Source: Campylobacteraceae bacterium (GTDB lineage Bacteria; Campylobacterota; Campylobacteria; Campylobacterales; Sulfurovaceae). From it: a stretch of 7,497 nt of DNA. This document shows positions 1-7,078 of this stretch, piece by piece. Both the position numbers and the translations under genes were made by a program. A model generated the notes under the pieces. That model saw nothing but the letters and a program-made list of their open reading frames with translations. It ran no database searches and had not been told where the DNA came from. The stretch's first letter is position 1. Every line of letters starts with the position of its first letter. The DNA is taken from assembly GCA_027002755.1 (NCBI GenBank), contig JALWZI010000072.1, forward strand, positions 1 through 7,497, written 5' to 3'.

Positions 1-142
1 CAGGAATGGAAACCGCACTTCTTTTTAACTGATCAGATAATGCATACAGCTCTTCTTTGGGCAATGCTTTGCAAAGAGTATATATCTCTGCCACCAACTC
101 TATGGATCTCTGCCAGACTTTCAGATCCTTATAGTTCGTCAT
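1..142 (-). CDS. Four-helix-bundle protein, S23 / 23S rRNA intervening-sequence protein family (partial, N-terminal 47 residues)
   Basis: Reading leftward from the ATG at 142-140 gives 47 codons without a stop, and the gene runs off the left edge. The protein begins MTNYKDLKVWQRSIELVAEI and continues through KALPKEELYALSDQLKR to SAVSIP. This is the family signature: a DLxVWQ start, a first long amphipathic helix, then P-x-E-x-Y-x-L-x-x-Q-x-x-R-S-A-x-S-I-P. Full-length members are usually about 110-130 residues, so roughly 40% is visible. The family includes proteins encoded inside 23S rRNA intervening sequences and is related to Avd, the accessory protein of diversity-generating retroelements; most stand-alone members have no known function. 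A GGAG lies about 9-12 nt upstream of the ATG. The segment is near 41% GC by hand count, clearly more AT-rich than the acc and epimerase genes, which suggests separate acquisition. It follows wbpB by 42 nt across a hexamer-repeat tract. Confidence 0.88.
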   Translation of the reverse strand, partial: MTNYKDLKVWQRSIELVAEIYTLCKALPKEELYALSDQLKRSAVSIP

Positions 143-162
143 CCACCCTACTCCCAAATCCT

Positions 163-186
163 CTCACTCCCACTCTCACTCCCACT
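163..186. repeat. Tandem hexamer repeat between wbpB and the S23 gene
   Basis: Two perfect copies of the 12-mer CTCACTCCCACT (163-174 and 175-186) equal four hexamers of the form YYCACT. On the transcribed minus strand this is a G/A-rich tract (AGTGGGAGTGAG twice). The wbpB stop codon (187-185) overlaps the right end of the array. The same 12-mer recurs inside the dehydrogenase gene at 3013-3024. A looser copy, CTACTCCCA, lies at 148-156. I see no stem-loop or T-run here that would act as a terminator. Confidence 0.85.
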
Positions 187-1144
187 AAACACCAACTTTC
201 TTACAAAACGGATGATACTCCCCCTTCAGGCCGACGGGTTCGAGATGGCGGATGGTGGAGACGATCTCGATGGAGGGGCGGGCTTCCTGGAGGCCGAAGC
301 CGTTGCCTTTGAGGATCTCCTCGTAGCTGCGGGTATGCAGGTCCGTGAAGCCGCCGCTGAACTCGATCTCCTCGCCATCGACGGTGATGGAGCGGTAGGT
401 CCGCTGTCCCTGGGCTTTGATCTCGTCGGGAATATAGTCGTAGACGACGGAGAGGAACCACCGGACATTGGCATGTCTGAGCTTGAGGTGGCCTGCGTTG
501 GCATAAGGGGTCTTGAGGTGGACGATGTTCTCCTCCACCTCTCCGAAGATCCAGCTGAGCATATCATAGAAATGGACCCCGATATTGCTGGCGATACCCC
601 CGCTTTTGGCCTCGTCCCCTTTCCAGCTGATGAAATACCACTTGCCCCGGCTGGTGAGATAGGTCAGATCTATGTCGTAGACCCTGTCGGGATTCTCCGC
701 CAGTTCGCGGCTCACCTTCTCCTTCAGAGCCACGATGGAGGGGTGCAGACGGAGCTGGAGGATATTGTAGACCCGCCCGCCGTTGCGCCGCTCCACCTCT
801 TCGAGGGCGTCGATGTTCCAAGGATTGAGGACCAGCGGCTTCTCGCAGATGGCATCGGCGCCGCTGCGCAGCGCCCAACGGATGTGGGCATCGTGGAGGT
901 AGTTGGGGCTGGTGATGGAGACATAGTCGATCCTGCTCTCCTCTTTCATCCGCAGCTTGTCCACATGGCGGTCGAAACGCTCGAATTCGGTGAAGAAGTG
1001 GGCTTCGGGAAAGTAGCTGTCGATGACCCCGACACTGTCGCAACGGTCCATGGCCGCCACCAGGTCGTTGCCGGTCTCCCGGATCGCCTTCATATGCCTG
1101 GGAGCGATATAGCCTGCCGCTCCGATCAAGGCAAATTTTTTCAT
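185..1144 (-). CDS. wbpB: Gfo/Idh/MocA-family oxidoreductase, UDP-N-acetyl-2-amino-2-deoxyglucuronate 3-dehydrogenase (WbpB/WlbA type)
   Basis: 319 residues, the usual length for the family. It closely resembles P. aeruginosa WbpB and Bordetella WlbA from the first residue: a Rossmann start with ALIGAAGYIAPRHM (residues 5-18), then DYVSITSPNYLH (73-84), the ECEKP-type motif CEKPLV (100-105) with the predicted catalytic Lys102, YNILQLRLHP (126-135), the TSRGKWY segment (164-170), and NIGVHFYD (187-194) with the predicted active-site His191. In characterised homologues the enzyme oxidises C3 of UDP-GlcNAcA with NAD+, giving the 3-keto sugar that a WbpE/WlbC aminotransferase converts to a 2,3-diamino uronic acid for surface glycan. 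No aminotransferase is in the window. The ATG overlaps the pglK stop in an ATGA (1144-1141), so translational coupling is likely; a GGAAGG lies just upstream. It acts in the cytoplasm. Family is near certain; exact sugar is inferred by homology. Confidence 0.92.
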   Translation of the reverse strand: MKKFALIGAAGYIAPRHMKAIRETGNDLVAAMDRCDSVGVIDSYFPEAHFFTEFERFDRHVDKLRMKEESRIDYVSITSPNYLHDAHIRWALRSGADAICEKPLVLNPWNIDALEEVERRNGGRVYNILQLRLHPSIVALKEKVSRELAENPDRVYDIDLTYLTSRGKWYFISWKGDEAKSGGIASNIGVHFYDMLSWIFGEVEENIVHLKTPYANAGHLKLRHANVRWFLSVVYDYIPDEIKAQGQRTYRSITVDGEEIEFSGGFTDLHTRSYEEILKGNGFGLQEARPSIEIVSTIRHLEPVGLKGEYHPFCKKVGV

Positions 1145-2829
1145 AGGATCCTTCCCTTTTCAAGTTTGTAGATTTTATCGCATCCTTCCAGGGTACTCAG
1201 ACGGTGCGCCACGATGATCAGAGTTTTGTCCCGGCTGATCCGGTAGATCTCTTCCATGATCCTCGCTTCGGTCTCGTTGTCCAGGGCCGAAGTGGCTTCG
1301 TCGAGCACCAGGACCTCCGGATCGGTATAGAGGGCCCGGGCGATGGCGATACGCTGCTTTTGGCCTCCGCTGAGCTTGACCCCACCCTCTCCGACATGGG
1401 TACTGAGCCCCTGATGATGCTCCGCCAGAAAATCCCAGATATCGGCCTGTTTCAGAACCTCGATGATCCTGGCGTCGTCGATCGGTTCGTTCATGGCGAC
1501 GTTCTCCGCCACCGTCCCGTCGAAGAGATAGATCGTCTGAGGAATGTAGCCGATCTTCCGCCGCCAGCTTTTGACATTGCGCTCCGACAATTCGGTCTCA
1601 TCGATATAGATCGTCCCTTTCTGAGGGCGGTAGAGCCCGATGATCAGATCGACCAGCGTGCTCTTGCCGCTGCCGCTCTCCCCGGTGAAAGCCACCTTCT
1701 CCCCTTTGCGGATAAGAAGATTGACATCCTCGAGGACCGGCTTCCTCTCGGCATAGGCGAAAGAGAGATGCTCCAGTCTGATGCTCTTTTCAAACTCTAT
1801 CGGTTCGTCTCCCAGCTGTTCCACTTCATAGAAGAGATCGTTGTGGACGATATCCAGCGATCTGCTGTAAAAAAGAACCTGGTTGTAACTACTGATGATC
1901 CGATTGACCGAAGGCATCAGACGATAGAGCCCAAGGACGAACATCGACAGCAGCCCAAAGGCACTGGAAATATCGGTCTGATATTTGAAAACCAGATAGA
2001 TGACGATCGACGCAACGAGAGAGAACCCGATCGCCTCAAGAAAAAGTCTCGGAAAATGGGTAAGGGTGGCATTGATGATATTGGCTCGGGCATAACCGTA
2101 ACTCGCCCTGGCAAACTCCTCGAGGATCTTCTCTTCATTCCCCCGAAGTTTGATCATCTTGAAGTTGCCCAGTACGCGGTTGATGATATTGTAGAACTTT
2201 CGCTGAAATGCCTCCCGGCTGATCCCCTGCCGTTTGATGAGACGCGAAACCGTCTGGGTCATCAACAGACCATTCAGGAGTAGAACCAGTGTTAGAACCA
2301 GTGTGATCTTCCAGTTGACATAGAGGAACATGGTATAGATCAAAATGATGATGAAAATCTCACTCACCATTAAAAGCATCGAGGAGATAAGTGTCGTCAG
2401 GTTCTGCGCCTCGTTGACGATCGCTTTGGTCAGCTCGGAGCTGTTGCGCTCGATGAAGTGACGGTAGGGCATCCCCACATAGTTCTCGAACAACCGGTAG
2501 GCGATCAGGTGATACCGTCCCTGGGAAAAACGGGCCAGCATATAGAAATAGAAGAGATTGAAAACCGAACGAAAAAGGTAGAAGAGGATCAACGCTATAC
2601 CAAAGGCGATAACGAAATGGGACTCCTGTGTAAAACCAAGAGCTTCATAGACCCTGTGGTAGTAAACGTTGCTCTGGATCAGGTGAAAATTGCCCGCCAC
2701 GGCAATGAACGGCATGATGACTGAAACCCCGGCCGTCTCGACCAGAGAAACGACCAGGGAAAGGATCAACAGACCTATCAGAAATCGCTTGTCATCCCGT
2801 GAGAGCAGCGCATTGAGTTTCTTGAACAA
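1141..2829 (-). CDS. pglK: ABC transporter, fused permease and ATPase; PglK-type lipid-linked oligosaccharide flippase
   Basis: 562 residues, one half-transporter that should act as a homodimer in the inner membrane. The N-terminal half holds about six hydrophobic helices (roughly residues 17-42, 72-96, 148-170, 174-194, 262-282 and 286-304). The C-terminal ATPase has Walker A GESGSGKST (383-391), Q-loop Gln431, signature LSGGQ (486-490), Walker B VLVLDE with catalytic Glu511, D-loop SALD (514-517) and H-loop His542. It matches Campylobacter PglK along its length (start FKKL..LS.DDK.F, ARFSQGRYH, LYRLMPS.NRII, KKGEK-like and HRLST regions), beyond general MsbA similarity. PglK flips undecaprenyl-PP-linked heptasaccharide for protein N-glycosylation; here the cargo could be that or another lipid-linked repeat unit. 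The start is TTG (2829-2827), forced by an in-frame TAG two codons upstream that is the stop of the preceding gene; GGGAG lies about 10 nt before it. Confidence 0.92.
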   Translation of the reverse strand: MFKKLNALLSRDDKRFLIGLLILSLVVSLVETAGVSVIMPFIAVAGNFHLIQSNVYYHRVYEALGFTQESHFVIAFGIALILFYLFRSVFNLFYFYMLARFSQGRYHLIAYRLFENYVGMPYRHFIERNSSELTKAIVNEAQNLTTLISSMLLMVSEIFIIILIYTMFLYVNWKITLVLTLVLLLNGLLMTQTVSRLIKRQGISREAFQRKFYNIINRVLGNFKMIKLRGNEEKILEEFARASYGYARANIINATLTHFPRLFLEAIGFSLVASIVIYLVFKYQTDISSAFGLLSMFVLGLYRLMPSVNRIISSYNQVLFYSRSLDIVHNDLFYEVEQLGDEPIEFEKSIRLEHLSFAYAERKPVLEDVNLLIRKGEKVAFTGESGSGKSTLVDLIIGLYRPQKGTIYIDETELSERNVKSWRRKIGYIPQTIYLFDGTVAENVAMNEPIDDARIIEVLKQADIWDFLAEHHQGLSTHVGEGGVKLSGGQKQRIAIARALYTDPEVLVLDEATSALDNETEARIMEEIYRISRDKTLIIVAHRLSTLEGCDKIYKLEKGRIL

Positions 2830-2832
2830 TGG

Positions 2833-4191
2833 CTACAGTCTCCCGTCTGTTTTCTCTTTGTCGACGATCCCTTTGATATCGAAGAGCACGGTCGATTCGT
2901 CGCGTCCAAGGTTCAGTGTCTTGAACTCGTTATGGGCGACAGCCAATACGACTGCGTCATAATCAGTGACAGTTTTCAGTGACAGTGAGAGTTTGTCACC
3001 ATTCTGCCCATTCTCACTCCCACTTCCACTCTCACTCTCCCCCGGTAACAAATCTATCCCGTATTCATGTTTCACCTCTTCGGGATCGGCCCAGGGATCG
3101 TAGACGTCGACCCGGCAGCCGAAATCCTGCAGTTCACGGATAACGTCGATGACGCGGCTGTTGCGGATGTCGGGGCAGTTCTCCTTGAAGGTGATGCCCA
3201 GGACGAGGACGCGGGCATCTTTGACCCGGTGGCCTTTGTGGATCATCAGTTTGACCACCCGGTTGGCGACATGGATCCCCATGTTGTCGTTGATCCGGCG
3301 GCCGGAGAGGATCACCTCGGGGTGATAGCCCACCTCCTTGGCCTTGTAGGTCAGATAGTAGGGATCGACCCCGATGCAGTGGCCGCCCACCAGCCCCGGC
3401 TTGAAGGGCAGAAAGTTCCATTTGGTCCCCGCGGCGGCCAGGACCTCGTGGGTATCGATGCCGAGTTTGTCGAAGATCAGGGCCAGTTCGTTGACAAAGG
3501 CGATGTTGATATCACGCTGGGCGTTTTCGATCACCTTGGCCGCTTCGGCCACCCGGATGCTGGGGGCCAGATGGGTGCCGGCGGTGATGACACTGGCATA
3601 GAGTGCATCGATCTCTTTGGCGATCTCGGGCGTGGAGCCGGAGGTGACTTTGAGGATCTTGGTGACGGTGTGCTCCTTGTCGCCGGGGTTGATCCGTTCG
3701 GGAGAATAACCACAGAAGAAACCCTCGGTTTCTTCTGTGAGTGAGGAACTATTGTCGGATGAGATGTATTTGAGGCCGGAGACCTTTTCCAGGATGGGGA
3801 CGCAGACCTCTTCGGTGGCTCCGGGATAGACGGTGGATTCGTAGATGACGATATCGCCGGCTTTCAGGACCTTGCCGATGGATTCGCTGGCCTTTTTGAG
3901 CGGGGTCAGGTCGGGGGTCTTGTGCTCGTCGATGGGGGTGGGAACGGTGACGATGTAGACGTTGCAGTCTGCGAGGTCATCCAGCTGATTGGTGAAAACC
4001 ATGCCGTTGTCGATCGCCTCCTTGACCTGCTCGTCGCTGAGCTCCAGGGTCCGGTCGTGTCCGGCTCTAAGCTCGTCGATACGCCACTGGGCAATATCGA
4101 AACCGACGACGGGGTATTTGGCGCTGAAGGCGTGAGCCAGAGGCAGGCCCACATAGCCCAGACCGATGACGGCGATTTTTTTTTCAGACAT
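2833..4191 (-). CDS. tviB: Nucleotide-sugar (UDP-hexose/UDP-HexNAc) 6-dehydrogenase, TviB/WbpO type, with two low-complexity inserts
   Basis: 452 residues. A two-step NAD+-dependent oxidation of C6 of a UDP-sugar to the uronic acid is expected. Visible motifs: Rossmann GLGYVGLP (10-17), VTVPTPID (81-88), YESTVYPG (117-124), [10 protein letters not shown] (162-171), [10 protein letters not shown] (214-223, Lys219), and [15 protein letters not shown] (266-280) with catalytic Cys272. The pattern follows TviB/WbpO (UDP-GlcNAc/GalNAc dehydrogenases), but substrate cannot be settled from sequence. Family members are usually about 425 residues; the excess is two inserts, about residues 143-156 and 384-410, described separately. 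I chose the ATG at 4191 because [15 protein letters not shown] is the family start and CAGGGAG precedes it; the longer open frame to 4308 lies wholly inside the epimerase gene. The start overlaps the epimerase stop by 8 nt (ATGTCTGA), so coupling is likely. An A9 run on the coding strand follows codon 2. Confidence 0.9.
   Translation of the reverse strand: MSEKKIAVIGLGYVGLPLAHAFSAKYPVVGFDIAQWRIDELRAGHDRTLELSDEQVKEAIDNGMVFTNQLDDLADCNVYIVTVPTPIDEHKTPDLTPLKKASESIGKVLKAGDIVIYESTVYPGATEEVCVPILEKVSGLKYISSDNSSSLTEETEGFFCGYSPERINPGDKEHTVTKILKVTSGSTPEIAKEIDALYASVITAGTHLAPSIRVAEAAKVIENAQRDINIAFVNELALIFDKLGIDTHEVLAAAGTKWNFLPFKPGLVGGHCIGVDPYYLTYKAKEVGYHPEVILSGRRINDNMGIHVANRVVKLMIHKGHRVKDARVLVLGITFKENCPDIRNSRVIDVIRELQDFGCRVDVYDPWADPEEVKHEYGIDLLPGESESGSGSENGQNGDKLSLSLKTVTDYDAVVLAVAHNEFKTLNLGRDESTVLFDIKGIVDKEKTDGRL
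2962..3042 (-). repeat. Repeat-built in-frame insert in the dehydrogenase gene (low-complexity Glu/Gly/Ser segment)
   Basis: Residues 384-410 lie where relatives have a short loop between the HEYGI and YDAVVLAV segments. The DNA is made of short repeats. On the + strand, 3013-3036 is four tandem hexamers (CTCACT, CCCACT, TCCACT, CTCACT), coding (E/G)S dipeptides on the minus strand. CCATTCT occurs twice (2999-3005 and 3008-3014). TCAGTGACAGT occurs twice, 13 nt apart (2963-2973 and 2976-2986). AGTGAGAGT (2984-2992) is the inverse of ACTCTCACT (3028-3036), so the hexamer motif is present in both orientations. The unit length of 6 keeps the reading frame. The estimate of about 20 extra residues rests on remembered family sequences. 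Confidence 0.8.
3711..3739. repeat. Perfect 13-bp inverted repeat inside the dehydrogenase gene
   Basis: The left arm CACAGAAGAAACC (3711-3723) and right arm GGTTTCTTCTGTG (3727-3739) are exact reverse complements with a 3-nt loop CTC. In protein the arms code for T-E-E-T (152-155) and G-F-F-C (157-160), with the loop as Glu156. FFxGYSPER is conserved in the family, while TEET belongs to an insert (about residues 143-156) that relatives lack. The insert arm therefore looks like an inverted copy of the conserved codons. No T-run follows on either side, so this is not a standard terminator. Confidence 0.9.
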
Positions 4192-5239
4192 TGTAAAACT
4201 CCCTGTACCATTGGATAAATCTCTCGACCCCCTCCTGGATGGGTGTCGCGGGCCGGTAGCCCAGATCTTCGATGAGGTCACTGACATCGGCGTAGGTCTC
4301 CGGGACATCCCCGGGCTGGATCGGCAGGAGGTTCTTCTTGGCCTCTTTGCCGATCGCCTTTTCGATGGCGGTGATGAAATCCATCAGTTTGACAGGATTG
4401 TTGTTGCCGATGTTGTAGATCTTGTAGGGGGCTCTGGAGCTGCCGGGATCGGGGTGTTTGCCGCTCCACTCGGGATTGCCCCTGGGGGGATGGTCGATGA
4501 CGCGCACCAGCCCCTCGACGATATCGTCCACATAGGTGAAGTCCCGACGCATATCTCCGTAGTTGTAGACATCGATGGGGCGATCCTCCAGGATCGCTTT
4601 GGTGAAGAGGAAAAGGGCCATATCGGGCCGTCCCCAGGGGCCGTAGACGGTGAAGAAACGCAGCCCCGTCGTCGGCAGGCCGTAGAGGTGGCTGTAGGTG
4701 TGCGCCATCAGTTCGTTGGACTTTTTGCTGGCGGCGTAGAGGCTGATGGGGTGGTCGACGTTGTCGTGGGTGCTGAAGGGCATCGTCTCGTTGAGACCGT
4801 AGACGCTGGAGCTGCTGGCATAGGCCAGGTGCCCCACACTGTAATGGCGGCAGGCCTCCAGGATATTGACGAAGCCGACGATGTTGCTGTCGACGTAGGC
4901 GTGGGGGTTGACCAGGCTGTAGCGCACCCCCGCCTGGGCGGCCAGGTTGCAGACGGCGTCGAACTTTTCCCGCTCGAAAAGCTCGTCGATGGCGGCGCGG
5001 TCTTCCAGATTGAGCTTGACGAAACGATAGTTCCCGTATTTGTCACTCTGAACGGGCCTGGCGTACTCGATCGCTTCGTCCCCCTCGATGCCCGTTTCCC
5101 GCAGTCGGCCGTATTTGACCCGCACGTCGTAGTAGTCGTTGATGTTGTCGAGACCGACCACCTCATCGCCCCGTTCCAGCAGACGTTTGGCCAGATGAAA
5201 GCCGATGAAGCCGGCGGTGCCGGTGACGAGAATTTTCAT
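4184..5239 (-). CDS. NAD-dependent UDP-sugar 4-epimerase, UDP-glucuronate 4-epimerase (GalAE/LspL) type
   Basis: 351 residues, an extended short-chain dehydrogenase of typical length. It starts with the NAD-binding TGTAGFIG (6-13), followed by [12 protein letters not shown] (31-42), [11 protein letters not shown] (98-108), the ASSSSVYG strand (141-148) with the catalytic serine, and the YxxxK pair Tyr168/Lys172. [13 protein letters not shown] (231-243) and the C-terminal GDVPETYAD (310-318) are characteristic of UDP-glucuronate 4-epimerases. The expected reaction is reversible inversion at C4 of a UDP-uronic acid (UDP-GlcA to UDP-GalA). Because the next gene is a TviB/WbpO-type dehydrogenase, a HexNAc-uronate substrate, as for TviC, is an alternative. 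The ATG lies 6 nt after the accC stop. AAAGG overlapping the accC end, about 10 nt upstream, is the likely ribosome site, so the gene appears cotranscribed with accBC. Confidence 0.9.
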   Translation of the reverse strand: MKILVTGTAGFIGFHLAKRLLERGDEVVGLDNINDYYDVRVKYGRLRETGIEGDEAIEYARPVQSDKYGNYRFVKLNLEDRAAIDELFEREKFDAVCNLAAQAGVRYSLVNPHAYVDSNIVGFVNILEACRHYSVGHLAYASSSSVYGLNETMPFSTHDNVDHPISLYAASKKSNELMAHTYSHLYGLPTTGLRFFTVYGPWGRPDMALFLFTKAILEDRPIDVYNYGDMRRDFTYVDDIVEGLVRVIDHPPRGNPEWSGKHPDPGSSRAPYKIYNIGNNNPVKLMDFITAIEKAIGKEAKKNLLPIQPGDVPETYADVSDLIEDLGYRPATPIQEGVERFIQWYREFYNV

Positions 5240-5245
5240 GGAGAT

Positions 5246-6586
5246 CTAACCTTTGTAGTTTTCGAGGTATTTGGTGTCGAAGTTGTTGGAGATGAAATCT
5301 TCGTTGCGCATCATTTTGCGGTGGAACTCGATGACGGTGCGCACGCCGCCGACCTCGAACTCGTCCAGCGCCCGGCGCATCTTGGCGATGGCCCGGTCGC
5401 GGTTCTCGCCCCAGACGATCAGTTTGCCGATCATGGAGTCGTAGTGGGTGGGGATGATGTAGTTGCAGTAGGCGTGGGTGTCGATGCGGACATCCTTGCC
5501 CCCGGGGGCGATCCACTTCTGGATCTTGCCGGGGCTGGGAAGGAAGCTGACGGGATCCTCGGCGGTGATCCGGCACTCGATGGCGTGACCTTTGAGGGTG
5601 ATCTCTTCCTGGGAGGGGAGAGCCTCCCCTTCGGCGACCCGGATCATCCACTCGATAATGTCGATGCCGCTGACCATCTCGCTGACGCAGTGCTCCACCT
5701 GCAGACGGGTATTCATCTCCATGAAGTAGAAGTTCTTGTGCTTGTCCACGAGGAATTCGAAGGTCCCCGCCCCCTCGTAGCCGATGTGTTTGGTCGCCCG
5801 CACCGCCGCCTCGAGAAGCTCCTGCCGTCTCGCCTCGTCCAGGACCAGGGCGGGGGACTCCTCGATGAGCTTCTGGTGTCGCCGCTGCATGGAGCAGTCC
5901 CGCTCACCGATATGGATGGCGTTGCCGTGGCTGTCCCCCATCACCTGCACCTCCACATGGCGGGGAGCTTCGATGAACTTCTCCATATAGAGGGTCCCGT
6001 CGGCGAAGGCATTGACCGCTTCGGCTTCACAGGCCAGGAAGGCGTTTTCGATGTAGCTCTCGTCCTCCACGACCCGCATCCCCCGGCCTCCACCGCCGGC
6101 GGCGGCTTTGAGGATGACGGGGTAGCCGATCTCCTTGGCCAGTTTCTTGGCGGTCTCGGCGTCGGGGACGGCCCCGTCGCTGCCGGGAATCGTCGGCACC
6201 CCCGCTTCGGCCATCACCTGCTTGGCCTTGGATTTGTCGGCCATCATCTGCATGACCTCCACCCCGGGGCCGATGAATTTGAGGCCGTGGTGGCCGCAGA
6301 TCTCCACGAAGTTCTGGTTCTCGCTCAAAAAGCCGTAGCCGGGGAAGACCGCGTCACACTCCGCCAGCTCCGCCGCGGAGATGATGGCGGGGATGTTGAG
6401 ATAGCTCTCGTGGGCCTTGGGGCCGCCGATGCAGATCGCGGCGTCGGCCAGCTTCAGATAGTGGGCGTCTTTGTCCGCGGTAGAGTAGACCGCGACCGCC
6501 TCTTTGCCCATCTCTTTGATGGTCCGGATCGCCCGCAGAGCGATCTCTCCCCGGTTGGCGATGAGGATCCGCTTGATCTCGGCCAT
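5246..6586 (-). CDS. accC: Acetyl-CoA carboxylase, biotin carboxylase subunit
   Basis: 446 residues, full length for AccC. It carboxylates the biotin of AccB using ATP and bicarbonate, the first step of malonyl-CoA synthesis. In order: N-terminal biotin-carboxylase domain (KRILIANRGEIALRAIR, 5-21; FPGYGFLSEN, 81-90), ATP-grasp domain with Lys160 and the glycine loop GGGGRGM (164-170), EKFIEAPRHVEVQ (202-214), FMEMNTRLQVEH (288-299) with metal- and substrate-binding Glu290, Asn292, Arg294 and Glu298, then the C-terminal domain with AIECRITAEDP (335-345). Residue 300 is Cys where E. coli has Pro after QVEH; to my knowledge this position varies in Campylobacterota, and the FDTKYLE tail is also typical of that phylum. 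The ATG is separated from the accB stop by one base (TGA-G-ATG), and a GGTGGAG inside accB serves as ribosome site. Cytoplasmic. Confidence 0.97.
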   Translation of the reverse strand: MAEIKRILIANRGEIALRAIRTIKEMGKEAVAVYSTADKDAHYLKLADAAICIGGPKAHESYLNIPAIISAAELAECDAVFPGYGFLSENQNFVEICGHHGLKFIGPGVEVMQMMADKSKAKQVMAEAGVPTIPGSDGAVPDAETAKKLAKEIGYPVILKAAAGGGGRGMRVVEDESYIENAFLACEAEAVNAFADGTLYMEKFIEAPRHVEVQVMGDSHGNAIHIGERDCSMQRRHQKLIEESPALVLDEARRQELLEAAVRATKHIGYEGAGTFEFLVDKHKNFYFMEMNTRLQVEHCVSEMVSGIDIIEWMIRVAEGEALPSQEEITLKGHAIECRITAEDPVSFLPSPGKIQKWIAPGGKDVRIDTHAYCNYIIPTHYDSMIGKLIVWGENRDRAIAKMRRALDEFEVGGVRTVIEFHRKMMRNEDFISNNFDTKYLENYKG

Positions 6587-6587
6587 C

Positions 6588-7058
6588 TCAGAGCTTCTCC
6601 ACCCGGAAGAGGGGCTTGTCGTACTCTACCGGCTCGCCGTCCTCGACCAGGATCTCCAGGATCTTGCAGTCGTATTCGGCCTCCAGCTCGTTCATGATCT
6701 TCATCGCCTCCAGGATACAGAGGGTCTGGCCTTTGCGGACGGTATCGCCGACCTTGACGAAGGGAGGGGAGTCGGGGGAGGGAGCCGCGTAGAAGGTGCC
6801 CACCATGGGGGAGGTGATCAGCTCACCCTTGGCGGCGGGTTCACTCTGCTTCTCTTCGGCTGTAGGGGCCGAAGCGGGCACGGCTGCGGGCGCCGCGGTC
6901 GAAACGGCCGGAGCGGCTTTGGCGGCGGGAGCCGTCTCCACGACGACGGTCCCTCCCTTCTCCATCTCGATCTCGAAATCCTTCTGTTTGATCTGGATCC
7001 GGTTCAGTTTGCTCTTGCCGAAAAGACGCATCAGCTCTTTGATCTCATCAAGTTTCAT
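6588..7058 (-). CDS. accB: Acetyl-CoA carboxylase, biotin carboxyl carrier protein (BCCP)
   Basis: 156 residues, the usual BCCP length. The N-terminal part [16 protein letters not shown] is the family start, followed by [15 protein letters not shown] Pro/Ala-rich flexible linker spans about residues 41-79, then the biotinyl domain (about 80-156) with SPMVGTFY (83-90) and the biotinylation motif EAMKIMNE (117-124), where Lys120 should carry biotin. I chose the ATG at 7058 rather than the upstream in-frame ATG at 7127, because AGAGGAG sits about 9 nt before it and the family starts here; the extra 23 codons would run through the leader hairpin and the probable -10 box. First gene of the minus-strand train, with divergent dcd on the other side. 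Confidence 0.96.
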   Translation of the reverse strand: MKLDEIKELMRLFGKSKLNRIQIKQKDFEIEMEKGGTVVVETAPAAKAAPAVSTAAPAAVPASAPTAEEKQSEPAAKGELITSPMVGTFYAAPSPDSPPFVKVGDTVRKGQTLCILEAMKIMNELEAEYDCKILEILVEDGEPVEYDKPLFRVEKL

Positions 7059-7078
7059 TCTTCGTTTCTCCTCTGGTT

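Noticed and set aside
161..186. Repeat tract as a CRISPR array
   Set aside because: Units are 6 or 12 bp and directly abutting with no spacers, and no cas genes are visible.
40..312. 90-codon + strand open frame at the left edge
   Set aside because: It crosses the antisense of the S23 gene, the repeat tract and the wbpB end. The sequence has no recognisable features.
212..2283. Two long + strand open frames (212-1171 and 1204-2283)
   Set aside because: They are antisense shadows of wbpB and pglK, with no domain, no credible ribosome site and no family resemblance.
4192..4308. 39-residue N-terminal extension of the dehydrogenase
   Set aside because: It lies wholly in the epimerase gene in another frame and precedes the family-typical [15 protein letters not shown] start.
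6092..6101. CCGCCGGCGG palindrome in accC
   Set aside because: It encodes the Ala/Gly run of the ATP-grasp glycine loop, and GC-rich glycine/alanine codons explain it.
4166..6697. 843-codon open frame on the + strand
   Set aside because: It lies antisense to accC and the epimerase, both of which match known families over full length. The translation is low-complexity (Asp/Val/Gly/His-rich) with no recognisable domain, as expected for the complement of GC-rich genes.
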